Source of the DNA: Actinomycetota bacterium
GTDB lineage: Bacteria > Actinomycetota > Actinomycetes > Nanopelagicales > Nanopelagicaceae
Assembly (NCBI GenBank): GCA_005777515.1
Contig: SXMA01000043.1
Coordinates: 1-12,925 of the forward strand
Direction of reading: 5' to 3'
DNA length: 12,925 nucleotides
The notes below the pieces were generated by a model that was given only the letters and a program-made list of their open reading frames with translations, did no database searches and was not told where the DNA came from. The translations under genes and the position numbers were made by a program. Numbering within the stretch: position 1 is the stretch's first letter; each line of letters begins with the position of its first letter. This document shows, piece by piece, positions 6,450 to 12,925 of the stretch.

Positions 6450-7755
6450 CTCGCTCTGGGCAGAAGGTTTTAAGCAGAGCGCTAAGAGAAAAGAATTTGA
6501 TAATTCTTACGATGTTGCAATAATCGGTGGCGGTTTCTCAGGGCTATGGTCGGCCTATCACCTACTGAAGTTAGATCCTAAACTCTCTATCGTCATCTTT
6601 GAAGCAAAATCAATTGGCTATGGAGCAAGCGGAAGAAACGGCGGCTGGGTTTCATCAGATTATCCGGTCTATCGAAAGACTCTTGAAAAGCGCCATGGTA
6701 TTGATGCCACTAACAATCTCTTTAAAGCGCTGGCTAGCGCCATTGATGAGATTGGTCAGATAGCAGAACAGATAGCTCCCAAGGCAAGTTTTGTTAAAGC
6801 AGGAACGGTCACATTTGCTCGAAATAAAGCGCAAGAGAGACGACTAAAAGAGAGCGCTGACTCGGAACATAGCTGGAAGTCTGCAGGCGAGATTGGTCAG
6901 TTAATTCAAGTATCTGAATTAAGGGGCGGATTATTTAATCCGCAATGTGCAGCGGTTAATCCATTCCAACTTGTTTTGGGGCTGGCAAACTACTTAGAGA
7001 GCAAAGGAGTAGTAATAGCCGAGGGAGCATTTGCTACCCAGACAAGTGACGGAGTCTTAGCAAATAGCTCACTAGTGAAGGCTCCAGTAGTTATTAGGGC
7101 GAGTGAGGCTTTCTCTGATCCTGGGCGAGAATTTATCCCGCTCTACTCTCTCATGATTGCTAGTGAAGCTCTGTCTGAAGAAATCTGGGATCAAATAGGG
7201 GTAAAGGATCGCTTTACCTTTGCGGAAGGTACGCACTTGGTTAATTACGCACAACGCACTGCAGATAATCGCCTTGCAATTGGTGGTCGCGGGGCTAGCT
7301 ATCCCTTTGGCTCAAAACTTATTGAAGAGAAGGAAATGACTAGCGCTGTCCATCAAAGCTTAGAGGCAATGGCTAAGCGCTGGTTTCCAGTTTTGAAAAA
7401 TGTGAAATTTACTCATGCTTGGGGTGGGGCAGTAGCAATTACCCGTAATTGGGAGCCATATGTTCATTTTAATAAATCAACTGGTTCTGCTCGTCTTGGC
7501 GGCTATGCAGGAGATGGCGTGACTATGAGTTATTTAGCAAGCAAAATATTGGCTGATTTAATTGTTGGCAGAGAAAGTAATGTTACAAATCTGCACTTTG
7601 TAAATCGCGAAATTAGAAAATGGGAGATAGAACCACTTCGATATTTAGCAGTGAACTCGTTGGTGAAACTTAGTGGGATTGCAGATAAAGAAGAAACTAG
7701 AACTGGGAGACCCAGTCTGGTCTCAAGGCTTATTTCGCCGTTGATTCTGCGCTAA
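6412..7755 (+). CDS. FAD-dependent oxidoreductase, DAO family (OrdL/PuuB-like)
   Basis: This 447-residue flavoprotein belongs to the D-amino-acid-oxidase-like family that oxidises C-N bonds of amines or amino acids. The N-terminal dinucleotide fold reads DVAIIGGGFSGLWSAYHLL (34-52), with E64 at the end of the second strand to hold the FAD ribose. It is followed by IGYGASGRNGGW (68-79), a motif seen in gamma-glutamylputrescine-oxidase-like enzymes. The C-terminal part has WGGAVAITRNWEPYV and GGYAGDGVTMSYLASKILADLI, the usual FAD-closing segment. The substrate is not evident. The open frame extends upstream to 6325 inside the CDGSH gene, but that section translates to unrelated sequence. ATG 6412 is the best start, still overlapping CDGSH by 38 nt and lacking a clear ribosome-binding site. 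The 3' end overlaps the opposing DUF7455 gene by 26 bp. Confidence 0.85.
   Translation: MAPTETQDLPPNNSLWAEGFKQSAKRKEFDNSYDVAIIGGGFSGLWSAYHLLKLDPKLSIVIFEAKSIGYGASGRNGGWVSSDYPVYRKTLEKRHGIDATNNLFKALASAIDEIGQIAEQIAPKASFVKAGTVTFARNKAQERRLKESADSEHSWKSAGEIGQLIQVSELRGGLFNPQCAAVNPFQLVLGLANYLESKGVVIAEGAFATQTSDGVLANSSLVKAPVVIRASEAFSDPGREFIPLYSLMIASEALSEEIWDQIGVKDRFTFAEGTHLVNYAQRTADNRLAIGGRGASYPFGSKLIEEKEMTSAVHQSLEAMAKRWFPVLKNVKFTHAWGGAVAITRNWEPYVHFNKSTGSARLGGYAGDGVTMSYLASKILADLIVGRESNVTNLHFVNREIRKWEIEPLRYLAVNSLVKLSGIADKEETRTGRPSLVSRLISPLILR
7702..7724 (-). terminator. Possible terminator of the DUF7455 gene, inside the oxidoreductase gene
   Basis: Just past the DUF7455 stop, in that gene's direction, are two overlapping alternative hairpins: GAGACC/GGTCTC (7707-7712 with 7719-7724) and ACTGGG/CCCAGT (7702-7707 with 7711-7716). 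The second is followed on the minus strand by TCTAGTTTCTTC, which is T-rich but not a clean T-run. Coding constraint from the opposite gene could produce this by chance, so the call is tentative. Confidence 0.3.
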
Positions 7756-7948
7756 GGCGCTCAGTCTCATCATCTATGCGAGCAGCTGTGCTTGCTAGCC
7801 CATCTTGGTATTTCTTAGCGTGGTGAGCACAGAAAAGTAATTCAAATCCATTGGCCATTACCGCACGAACATACGCCTGAGCTCCGCAACGATCACAACG
7901 ATCAAGAGCGCTAAGGGGAGATGAGGTAAGCAATAGATTTTCAGTCAT
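7730..7948 (-). CDS. Small zinc-ribbon protein, DUF7455-like, function unknown
   Basis: This 72-residue protein resembles a short actinobacterial family of unknown function. The conserved core reads DRCDRCGAQAYVRA (16-29) and ELLFCAHHAKKY (36-47). C18, C21, C40 and H42 or H43 could bind a zinc ion. The acidic tail (IDDETERL) is also typical. I chose the ATG at 7948 because members generally begin shortly before DRCDRCGAQAYVR and because GGAAAGG (7959-7965 on the complementary strand) precedes it by about 10 nt. The frame stays open to an ATG at 8044, which would add 32 residues (MRKNFEFDLRGISQ onward) with no family resemblance that I recognise. The gene sits between sigA and parE, a linkage I recall from Streptomyces near hrdB. 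Its 3' end overlaps the oxidoreductase gene on the other strand. Confidence 0.8.
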   Translation of the reverse strand: MTENLLLTSSPLSALDRCDRCGAQAYVRAVMANGFELLFCAHHAKKYQDGLASTAARIDDETERLSAESTAK

Positions 7949-8137
7949 TTCTGGCCAACCTTTCCTGTGCTTGTTAGGTTCTAGTGGAACATCAAACCAC
8001 CTCTGGCTTATTCCCCGCAGGTCGAATTCAAAGTTTTTTCTCATAATTGATGACTTTCTTCACTGAAAATCGAAATCCACACCCTTTTCGGCGCGTATTG
8101 CCAGGCTACTTTGATCTCATAGATACCCTTGCCCATC

Positions 8138-10225
8138 GTGGCAGAGACTCCAAGCGCAGACCAAGTGCGCAGTGTAGAAAAGTCCTACTCAGCGAAAGAT
8201 CTCTCAGTATTAGAAGGTCTTGATGCTGTTCGCAAGCGCCCCGGAATGTATATCGGTTCAACCGATGGTCGCGGCCTTATGCATTGTCTCTGGGAAATTA
8301 TTGATAACGCTGTGGATGAGTCACTTGCGGGTTATTGCAAGAAGATAGAAATTAATTTAGAAAAAGATGGATCTATTGAAGTCCATGATGATGGACGAGG
8401 TATTCCGGTTGATAAGGAACCTAAAACTGGTCTTACTGGAGTAGAAGTTGTAATGACCCGCCTTCATGCTGGTGGAAAGTTTGGTGGGGGCTCATATGCG
8501 GCAACTGGAGGCCTTCATGGCGTAGGAGCATCTGTTGTAAATGCTCTGGCATCTCGCCTTGATGTTGAAGTAGATCGCGATGGAAAAATCTATTGGATGT
8601 CCTTTAAACGCGGTGTTGCTGGAATCTTTGAGGGTGATGGCCCCAATGCTTCATTTGAACCTAAATCAGGGCTTCGTATAATTGGAAAAGTCTCTGCAAA
8701 GATCACTGGAACAAGAATTAAGTGGTGGTCAGATAAACAAATATTTCTAAAGGATGCACAGCATGATTTAGAGGAGATCTACACCAGGGCTCGACAAACT
8801 TCTTATCTAGTCCCAGGTCTTACTCTGGTTGTAAATGACAATCGCAGTAAAGATAAGAGCTCGGAGATTTTCTTTCATAAAGGTGGAATTTCGGAATACT
8901 GCCACTTTATTCAGCCAGATGAGGCAGTCGGGGATGTAATTCGCTTAACTGGTCAAGGCCACTACCAAGAGACAGTTCCAGTTCTTGATGAAAAAGGCCA
9001 TCTTGAGCCTCAAGAAGTTGAGCGAGATATGGGCGTTGATATCGCTATTAAATGGGGTAATGGCTATGAGAGCACAGTTCGCTCCTTTGTAAATATCATC
9101 GCAACTCCAAAGGGCGGAACCCATGTGCAAGGCTTTGAGAAGGCTTTAGTAAAAACGTTTAACGAGTTCCTTCGCTCTAAAGGCGTTCTAAAGAAGAATG
9201 AACTTGATGTAATTAAGGAAGATATCCTCGAAGGATTAACTGCAGTGGTAACAGTTCGTATGCAAGAACCACAATTCGAAGGTCAGACTAAAGAGGTTCT
9301 AGGAACTCCTGCGGTAACAAAGATTGTGACTCAAGTAGTCTCAGATGAGCTTAAGAAGTTCTTTACAACCACTAAACGAATCGATAAGGCCAACGGACTT
9401 GTAGTGCTTGAGAAAGTTGCTAACGCTTCGAGAACTCGTATTTCATCAAGAGCTCACAAGGAGTTGCAACGCAGAAAGAACGCCCTTGAAAGCTCATCGC
9501 TTCCTGCCAAGCTATCTGATTGTCGCTCTGAGGATGTTTCGCGAACTGAGCTATTTATTGTTGAAGGTGAGTCAGCTCTTGGAACTACTAAGGCTGCAAG
9601 AAATTCGGAGTTCCAAGCAATTTTGCCACTCAAAGGAAAGATTCTAAATGTTCAGAAAGCCTCACTCTCTCAGATGCTTGATAACGCAGAGTGCGCAGCA
9701 ATCATCCAAGTAATTGGAGCTGGATCTGGGAAGTCTTTTACTCTTGATGATGCTAGATATGGGAGAGTTATTCTGATGTCAGATGCAGATGTTGATGGCG
9801 CACACATCCGCTGTTTAATGCTCACGCTGCTATATCGTTATATGAAGCCGCTCATTGATGACGGACGAGTCTTTGCTGCAATTCCGCCACTTCATCGCAT
9901 AGAAGTTATTGGTGGGGGCGGCAAGAAGGGAGAGGTGCACTACACCTACTCCGATGATGATATGAAGAAACTATTGACCGACTTGAAGAAGCAAGGCAAG
10001 AGATGGAAAGAGCCACTGCAGCGCTATAAAGGCCTTGGTGAGATGGATGCAGATCAGCTCCGCGAAACCACTATGGATCCTGATAAGCGCACACTGAGAA
10101 GAATCACCATTAAAGATGCAGCAGAGGCTGAAAAAATCTTCGAACTATTGATGGGAAATGAAGTTGCGCCTCGAAAAGAGTTTATAGCAACTGCAGATAT
10201 CGATCGCGAAAGAATTGACGCTTAA
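8138..10225 (+). CDS. parE: DNA topoisomerase IV subunit B (ParE; GyrB-like second copy)
   Basis: This 695-residue ATPase subunit of a type IIA topoisomerase pairs with the ParC encoded convergently. The GHKL ATPase domain shows E53 and N57 in [19 protein letters not shown] (84-92) and a glycine-rich lid [19 protein letters not shown]. The transducer domain follows, with [11 protein letters not shown]. The TOPRIM domain has catalytic E476 in VEGESALG and the metal site D549, D551 and D553 in [12 protein letters not shown]. The C-terminus has [12 protein letters not shown]. The wording [25 protein letters not shown] and the segment [13 protein letters not shown] match actinobacterial ParE rather than GyrB (EGDSAGGSAKxGR), so a separate gyrA-gyrB pair is expected elsewhere. 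GTG 8138 is preferred; TTG 8129 is in frame three codons earlier. Neither has a Shine-Dalgarno sequence. The TAA overlaps the parC stop. Confidence 0.9.
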   Translation: MAETPSADQVRSVEKSYSAKDLSVLEGLDAVRKRPGMYIGSTDGRGLMHCLWEIIDNAVDESLAGYCKKIEINLEKDGSIEVHDDGRGIPVDKEPKTGLTGVEVVMTRLHAGGKFGGGSYAATGGLHGVGASVVNALASRLDVEVDRDGKIYWMSFKRGVAGIFEGDGPNASFEPKSGLRIIGKVSAKITGTRIKWWSDKQIFLKDAQHDLEEIYTRARQTSYLVPGLTLVVNDNRSKDKSSEIFFHKGGISEYCHFIQPDEAVGDVIRLTGQGHYQETVPVLDEKGHLEPQEVERDMGVDIAIKWGNGYESTVRSFVNIIATPKGGTHVQGFEKALVKTFNEFLRSKGVLKKNELDVIKEDILEGLTAVVTVRMQEPQFEGQTKEVLGTPAVTKIVTQVVSDELKKFFTTTKRIDKANGLVVLEKVANASRTRISSRAHKELQRRKNALESSSLPAKLSDCRSEDVSRTELFIVEGESALGTTKAARNSEFQAILPLKGKILNVQKASLSQMLDNAECAAIIQVIGAGSGKSFTLDDARYGRVILMSDADVDGAHIRCLMLTLLYRYMKPLIDDGRVFAAIPPLHRIEVIGGGGKKGEVHYTYSDDDMKKLLTDLKKQGKRWKEPLQRYKGLGEMDADQLRETTMDPDKRTLRRITIKDAAEAEKIFELLMGNEVAPRKEFIATADIDRERIDA

Positions 10226-11739
10226 GCAATTAGAGTGCGTCGCGCTGTTGCGTATTTGGCGCTAACTTCACTTAACTCATCGGATACTTGATTTCGCAGC
10301 GCCTCTTCGCTCTTTAATAGCGCGGTCAGCTTAGAGATCGTTGACTTTAACTCCTTAGCTTCAGCATCTAACTCAATTTTTGACATCTTGGTCAGTCTTC
10401 TAAGGGGCATATCTAGGATGTAGGTGGCTTGTTCCTCACTTAGCTTAAAACTCTTCATGAGTGCTTCTTTTGCTTCATTTGCATCATCGCTTCCCCTAAT
10501 TATTTTTACCACTTTATCGATATCTATAATTGCCTTTAGAAGGCCTTCAACTAGGTTTAGACGGGCAGTGGCCTTAGCTTTTCTAAAGTTAGATCTTCTT
10601 GTTACTACCTGGATTCGATGATCAATAAAGACCTGAAGCAGTTCTTTTAAACCTAAAGTCTTTGGCTTGCCATTAACCAGGGCAACAGCATTGATAGAGA
10701 AGGCATCCTCCAGTGGGGTGAGCTTGTAGAGGTTTTCTAGTACCGCCTCTGGCTCAAAACCATTTTTTACCTCAACGACAACCTTTGTTCCAGATTGTCC
10801 ATCGGTTAGATCAATAATGTCTGAGATGCCTTGAATCTTCTTTGATTTAACTAGCTCGCTAATACGTTCGACTACCTTTTCAGGTCCGATATTAAATGGA
10901 AGTTCGGTAATGGTAATTCCAGATTTACGAGCGCTCACTTTGCCAATCTCAACTTTGGCACGAACTTTGAAAGCACCTTTTCCGCTTTGGTAAGCCTCAA
11001 GGATGCCTTCTTTGCCGATAAGGCTTCCTCCAGTTGGAAAATCAGGTGCAGGTATGATCTTCATTAACTGCTTTAAAGTTGCGCTGGGATTTTCAATTAG
11101 ATGCTTTGTGGCTTGAATTACTTCACCTAAGTTATGCGGAGCCATATTTGTGGCCATTCCAACCGCAATACCTGTTGCGCCATTTACCAAGAGATTAGGA
11201 AAAGCTGCCGGTAGAACTAATGGTTCTAATATCTGTCCATCATAATTTGCGCCGAAATCAACGGTATCTTCATCGGCTTCCTCCACCATCATGAGCGCAG
11301 CACTTGCAAGTCTTGCTTCCGTGTAGCGCATAGCTGCGGGCCCTGCATCAAGTGAGCCAAAGTTTCCATGTCCATCAACTAATGGCAGGCGCATTGAAAA
11401 GTTCTGCGCCATGCGAACTAGTGCGTCATAAATTGCTCCATCGCCGTGGGGATGCAATTTACCCATCACCTCACCAACAACACGCGCACTCTTAACATGG
11501 CCTTTATCTGGGCGCAGTCCCATTTCTGACATCTGGTGGAGAATTCTGCGATGCACTGGCTTCAATCCATCCCTGGCATCAGGAAGCGCTCTGGAGTAAA
11601 TAACTGAATAGGCATACTCTAGAAATGAATCGGACATCTCGGATGAGACATCGATATCAACTATTTTCCCTGGAAATTCTCCTGGCTTAGCAGCCACTAT
11701 TCTCTTACCCGAACTCTTGCCTGAATCTGATTTAGCCAT
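10222..11739 (-). CDS. parC: DNA topoisomerase IV subunit A (ParC), lacking the C-terminal wrapping domain
   Basis: This 505-residue subunit cuts and rejoins DNA with ParE. Visible are [15 protein letters not shown] (53-67), the winged-helix region with [19 protein letters not shown] (94-112), the catalytic tyrosine Y139 in [10 protein letters not shown] with R138, the segment [19 protein letters not shown] (185-203), and the tower and coiled-coil portion with [11 protein letters not shown] and [10 protein letters not shown] (441-450). The chain stops at [11 protein letters not shown], just where the C-terminal beta-pinwheel of GyrA/ParC normally begins. Full-length actinobacterial ParC is about 800 residues. 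The position equal to E. coli GyrA Ser83 is Gly101; Asp87 is kept as D105. ATG 11739 is chosen because the 26 residues of the longer reading (to 11817) run into the preceding kinase gene and look non-coding. No Shine-Dalgarno is seen. The stop shares TTAA with the parE stop. Confidence 0.9.
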   Translation of the reverse strand: MAKSDSGKSSGKRIVAAKPGEFPGKIVDIDVSSEMSDSFLEYAYSVIYSRALPDARDGLKPVHRRILHQMSEMGLRPDKGHVKSARVVGEVMGKLHPHGDGAIYDALVRMAQNFSMRLPLVDGHGNFGSLDAGPAAMRYTEARLASAALMMVEEADEDTVDFGANYDGQILEPLVLPAAFPNLLVNGATGIAVGMATNMAPHNLGEVIQATKHLIENPSATLKQLMKIIPAPDFPTGGSLIGKEGILEAYQSGKGAFKVRAKVEIGKVSARKSGITITELPFNIGPEKVVERISELVKSKKIQGISDIIDLTDGQSGTKVVVEVKNGFEPEAVLENLYKLTPLEDAFSINAVALVNGKPKTLGLKELLQVFIDHRIQVVTRRSNFRKAKATARLNLVEGLLKAIIDIDKVVKIIRGSDDANEAKEALMKSFKLSEEQATYILDMPLRRLTKMSKIELDAEAKELKSTISKLTALLKSEEALRNQVSDELSEVSAKYATARRTLIA

Positions 11740-11767
11740 GGCGTGATTCTGCCAAGTAAAGTGTGGA

Positions 11768-12658
11768 TTACTTGGGATTGACGCTCGGTCTAGCCCCGAT
11801 AGTTGTGACACATCCACTGGCTAATGTGTTTCCAGCCCTTAGAGATGATTCTAAATCTTTAGATTCAATCCATCTTCCAATGAATCCAGCAGCAAATGCA
11901 TCTCCAGCTCCGGTGGAATCAATTGCAGTAATTGGCAGAATTGGAGAATTTACTATCTTTTGCCCTCTTGATTTACCAATTGCCCCTTGACTACTTGTCG
12001 TTATGACAACGGTCTCAACGTCTTTAGACAGTTCATTTAAGGCACCTTCAAGATCGCTATTTCCAGTCAGAAATTCTGCTTCAGCCTGATTCATAATTAA
12101 GAGATCCATTAATTTACATCTTTGGCGACAGGCATCCACCCCAAGGTTGTTCATCACTCCAACCGATCCGGGATTAAAGAAGATTTCTAAGTTAGCTTCT
12201 CTCATTTTATTAATCATTCGAAGAACTCCTGCTTGGGAGAGGGGATTAAAGAGGGCATAGCCTGAGAGCAATACAGCGCTAAATCTGGTGAGATCAGGTA
12301 GATCTAACTCGCTAAGACCTGAATTTGCTCCCCTATCCGGAAACATTGATCGCTCACCATTTTGATCAACTAGCACCACAACAATTCCAGTTCGATGCTC
12401 TTTTAAAAACTCAGGTTTGTATTCAATGTTCCAGGCATCAAATTCATTAGCAATAACTCGACCAGCTGCATCATCTCCAAGACGACATACATAGAAGACT
12501 TTATGGCCAGATGAGGCGAGCCAGGTAGCGGTATTTGCTGCAGCTCCGCCGCCATGGGTTGAAATCTGAGAGATTGTGTCACTACCTAGATACATCTGCC
12601 CTTGCATCTTAACAATCACATCAAGCATGGCATCGCCAATGCAGAGAATTTGAGCCAT
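11768..12658 (-). CDS. PfkB-family carbohydrate kinase, candidate pseudouridine kinase
   Basis: This 296-residue cytoplasmic kinase has both PfkB signatures: [20 protein letters not shown] (35-54) near the N-terminus and [13 protein letters not shown] (247-259) with the catalytic base D253. The start GDAMLDVI (8-15) and the acceptor-side [10 protein letters not shown] (190-199) are also typical. PfkB kinases phosphorylate many sugars and nucleosides, and the substrate cannot be read from these motifs. The preceding gene on the same strand, only 2 nt away, is a pseudouridine-5'-phosphate glycosidase. This makes pseudouridine kinase (PsuK) the best guess: it would supply pseudouridine 5'-phosphate for the glycosidase. 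Ribokinase or adenosine kinase are alternatives. parC starts 28 nt downstream on the same strand, so the three genes may share a transcript. Confidence 0.85.
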   Translation of the reverse strand: MAQILCIGDAMLDVIVKMQGQMYLGSDTISQISTHGGGAAANTATWLASSGHKVFYVCRLGDDAAGRVIANEFDAWNIEYKPEFLKEHRTGIVVVLVDQNGERSMFPDRGANSGLSELDLPDLTRFSAVLLSGYALFNPLSQAGVLRMINKMREANLEIFFNPGSVGVMNNLGVDACRQRCKLMDLLIMNQAEAEFLTGNSDLEGALNELSKDVETVVITTSSQGAIGKSRGQKIVNSPILPITAIDSTGAGDAFAAGFIGRWIESKDLESSLRAGNTLASGCVTTIGARPSVNPK

Positions 12659-12660
12659 AG

Positions 12661-12925
12661 CTACTTAAGTGCTACTGCAATCTGAGCTGCTAGAGCAGCA
12701 TTTGCCTTAATTATTTCAATATTTACTCTTAGAGATTCACCATTGGAATTGGAGTGGAAATATTCCAGCAGGAATGGCGTCACGGCTTTTCCGGTAATTC
12801 CAGCTGTCTTTGCTTTAGCAAGACCATTAAAGAGGAGTTGATCATGTAGAGCTTTCTCCATCTGGTTTCCAACGGGATTTGCAACGATTAGCGCAGAATT
12901 GTTTGTGTCTACATCACCTCGAGCC
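12661..12925 (-). CDS. psuG: Pseudouridine-5'-phosphate glycosidase (PsuG), C-terminal part
   Basis: This is the last 88 residues of a gene whose start lies beyond the window end; the frame is open to base 12925. PsuG (also called the IndA family) splits pseudouridine 5'-phosphate into uracil and ribose 5-phosphate. The visible part carries the family's C-terminal features: LIVANPV ahead of a helical stretch, then GITGKAVTPFLLEYFH and the closing SLRVNIEIIKANAALAAQIA. The active-site residues lie in the missing part. The PfkB kinase begins 2 nt after the TAG stop, an arrangement that suggests coupled expression of a kinase and glycosidase for pseudouridine salvage or breakdown. Confidence 0.9.
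   Translation of the reverse strand, partial: ARGDVDTNNSALIVANPVGNQMEKALHDQLLFNGLAKAKTAGITGKAVTPFLLEYFHSNSNGESLRVNIEIIKANAALAAQIAVALK

Noticed and set aside
7949..8044. 32-residue N-terminal extension of the DUF7455 protein
   Set aside because: Family members begin near the ATG at 7948, which has an upstream GGAAAGG; the extension has no known resemblance. It is not excluded, only less likely.
11740..11817. N-terminal extension of ParC beginning at 11817
   Set aside because: It overlaps the end of the PfkB kinase gene and encodes sequence unlike ParC; ATG 11739 gives a normal family start.
11763..11990. 75-codon open frame on the plus strand
   Set aside because: It is antisense to the PfkB kinase C-terminus, shows no recognisable motif and no ribosome site.

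Overview
The window looks like chromosome from an actinobacterium with moderate rather than high G+C. Pointers to Actinobacteria are a SAM-IV riboswitch ahead of metY-metX, a principal sigma factor with a long Lys/Ala-rich N-terminus (HrdB/SigA type), a small DUF7455-type zinc-ribbon protein, a ParE of the actinobacterial sequence type, and GTG starts. The A+T-leaning codon use and the very tight packing (overlapping genes, spacers of 2-30 nt) suggest a streamlined genome, such as the freshwater acI/Nanopelagicales group. That placement is inference and was not tested by any search. No mobile element, CRISPR array, tRNA or rRNA was seen, and no gene-free stretch exceeds about 200 nt.

Layout. 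Positions 1-2066 (+) hold a polar amino-acid ABC importer: the C-terminal part of the binding protein, then permease and ATPase, the last two overlapping at ATGA. Positions 2096-4703 (+) are a methionine-biosynthesis unit: a likely promoter, a SAM-IV riboswitch (about 2110-2223), metY starting at GTG 2268, and metX. MetX acetylates homoserine and MetY converts O-acetylhomoserine plus sulfide to homocysteine, so SAM feedback through the riboswitch closes the loop. Positions 4704-7755 (+) carry sigA, a 63-residue CDGSH iron-sulfur protein and an FAD-dependent oxidoreductase whose start lies inside the CDGSH gene; the three probably form one transcript. A DUF7455 protein (7730-7948, -) overlaps the end of the oxidoreductase gene convergently.

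Positions 8138-10225 (+) encode ParE and 10222-11739 (-) encode ParC, the two subunits of a type IIA topoisomerase (topoisomerase IV-like). They converge so tightly that both stop codons sit in one TTAA. The ParC chain ends straight after the catalytic core and lacks the C-terminal DNA-wrapping pinwheel, which is the most unusual thing here. Upstream of parC on the same strand are a PfkB-family kinase (11768-12658) and the C-terminal end of a pseudouridine-5'-phosphate glycosidase (12661-12925), a likely pseudouridine-degradation pair in one operon with parC.

The longest intergenic stretches are 2067-2267 (promoter and riboswitch), 7949-8137 (divergent region between the DUF7455 gene and parE, no convincing promoter on either strand) and 4704-4834 (sigA leader with a TATAAT box and a small inverted repeat). 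The genes are mostly well-known families. I did not find a clearly new defence or mobile system. The points worth following are the ParC without its C-terminal domain, the riboswitch with its possible translational switch, the sigA leader and internal repeat, and the CDGSH/oxidoreductase pair attached to sigA.
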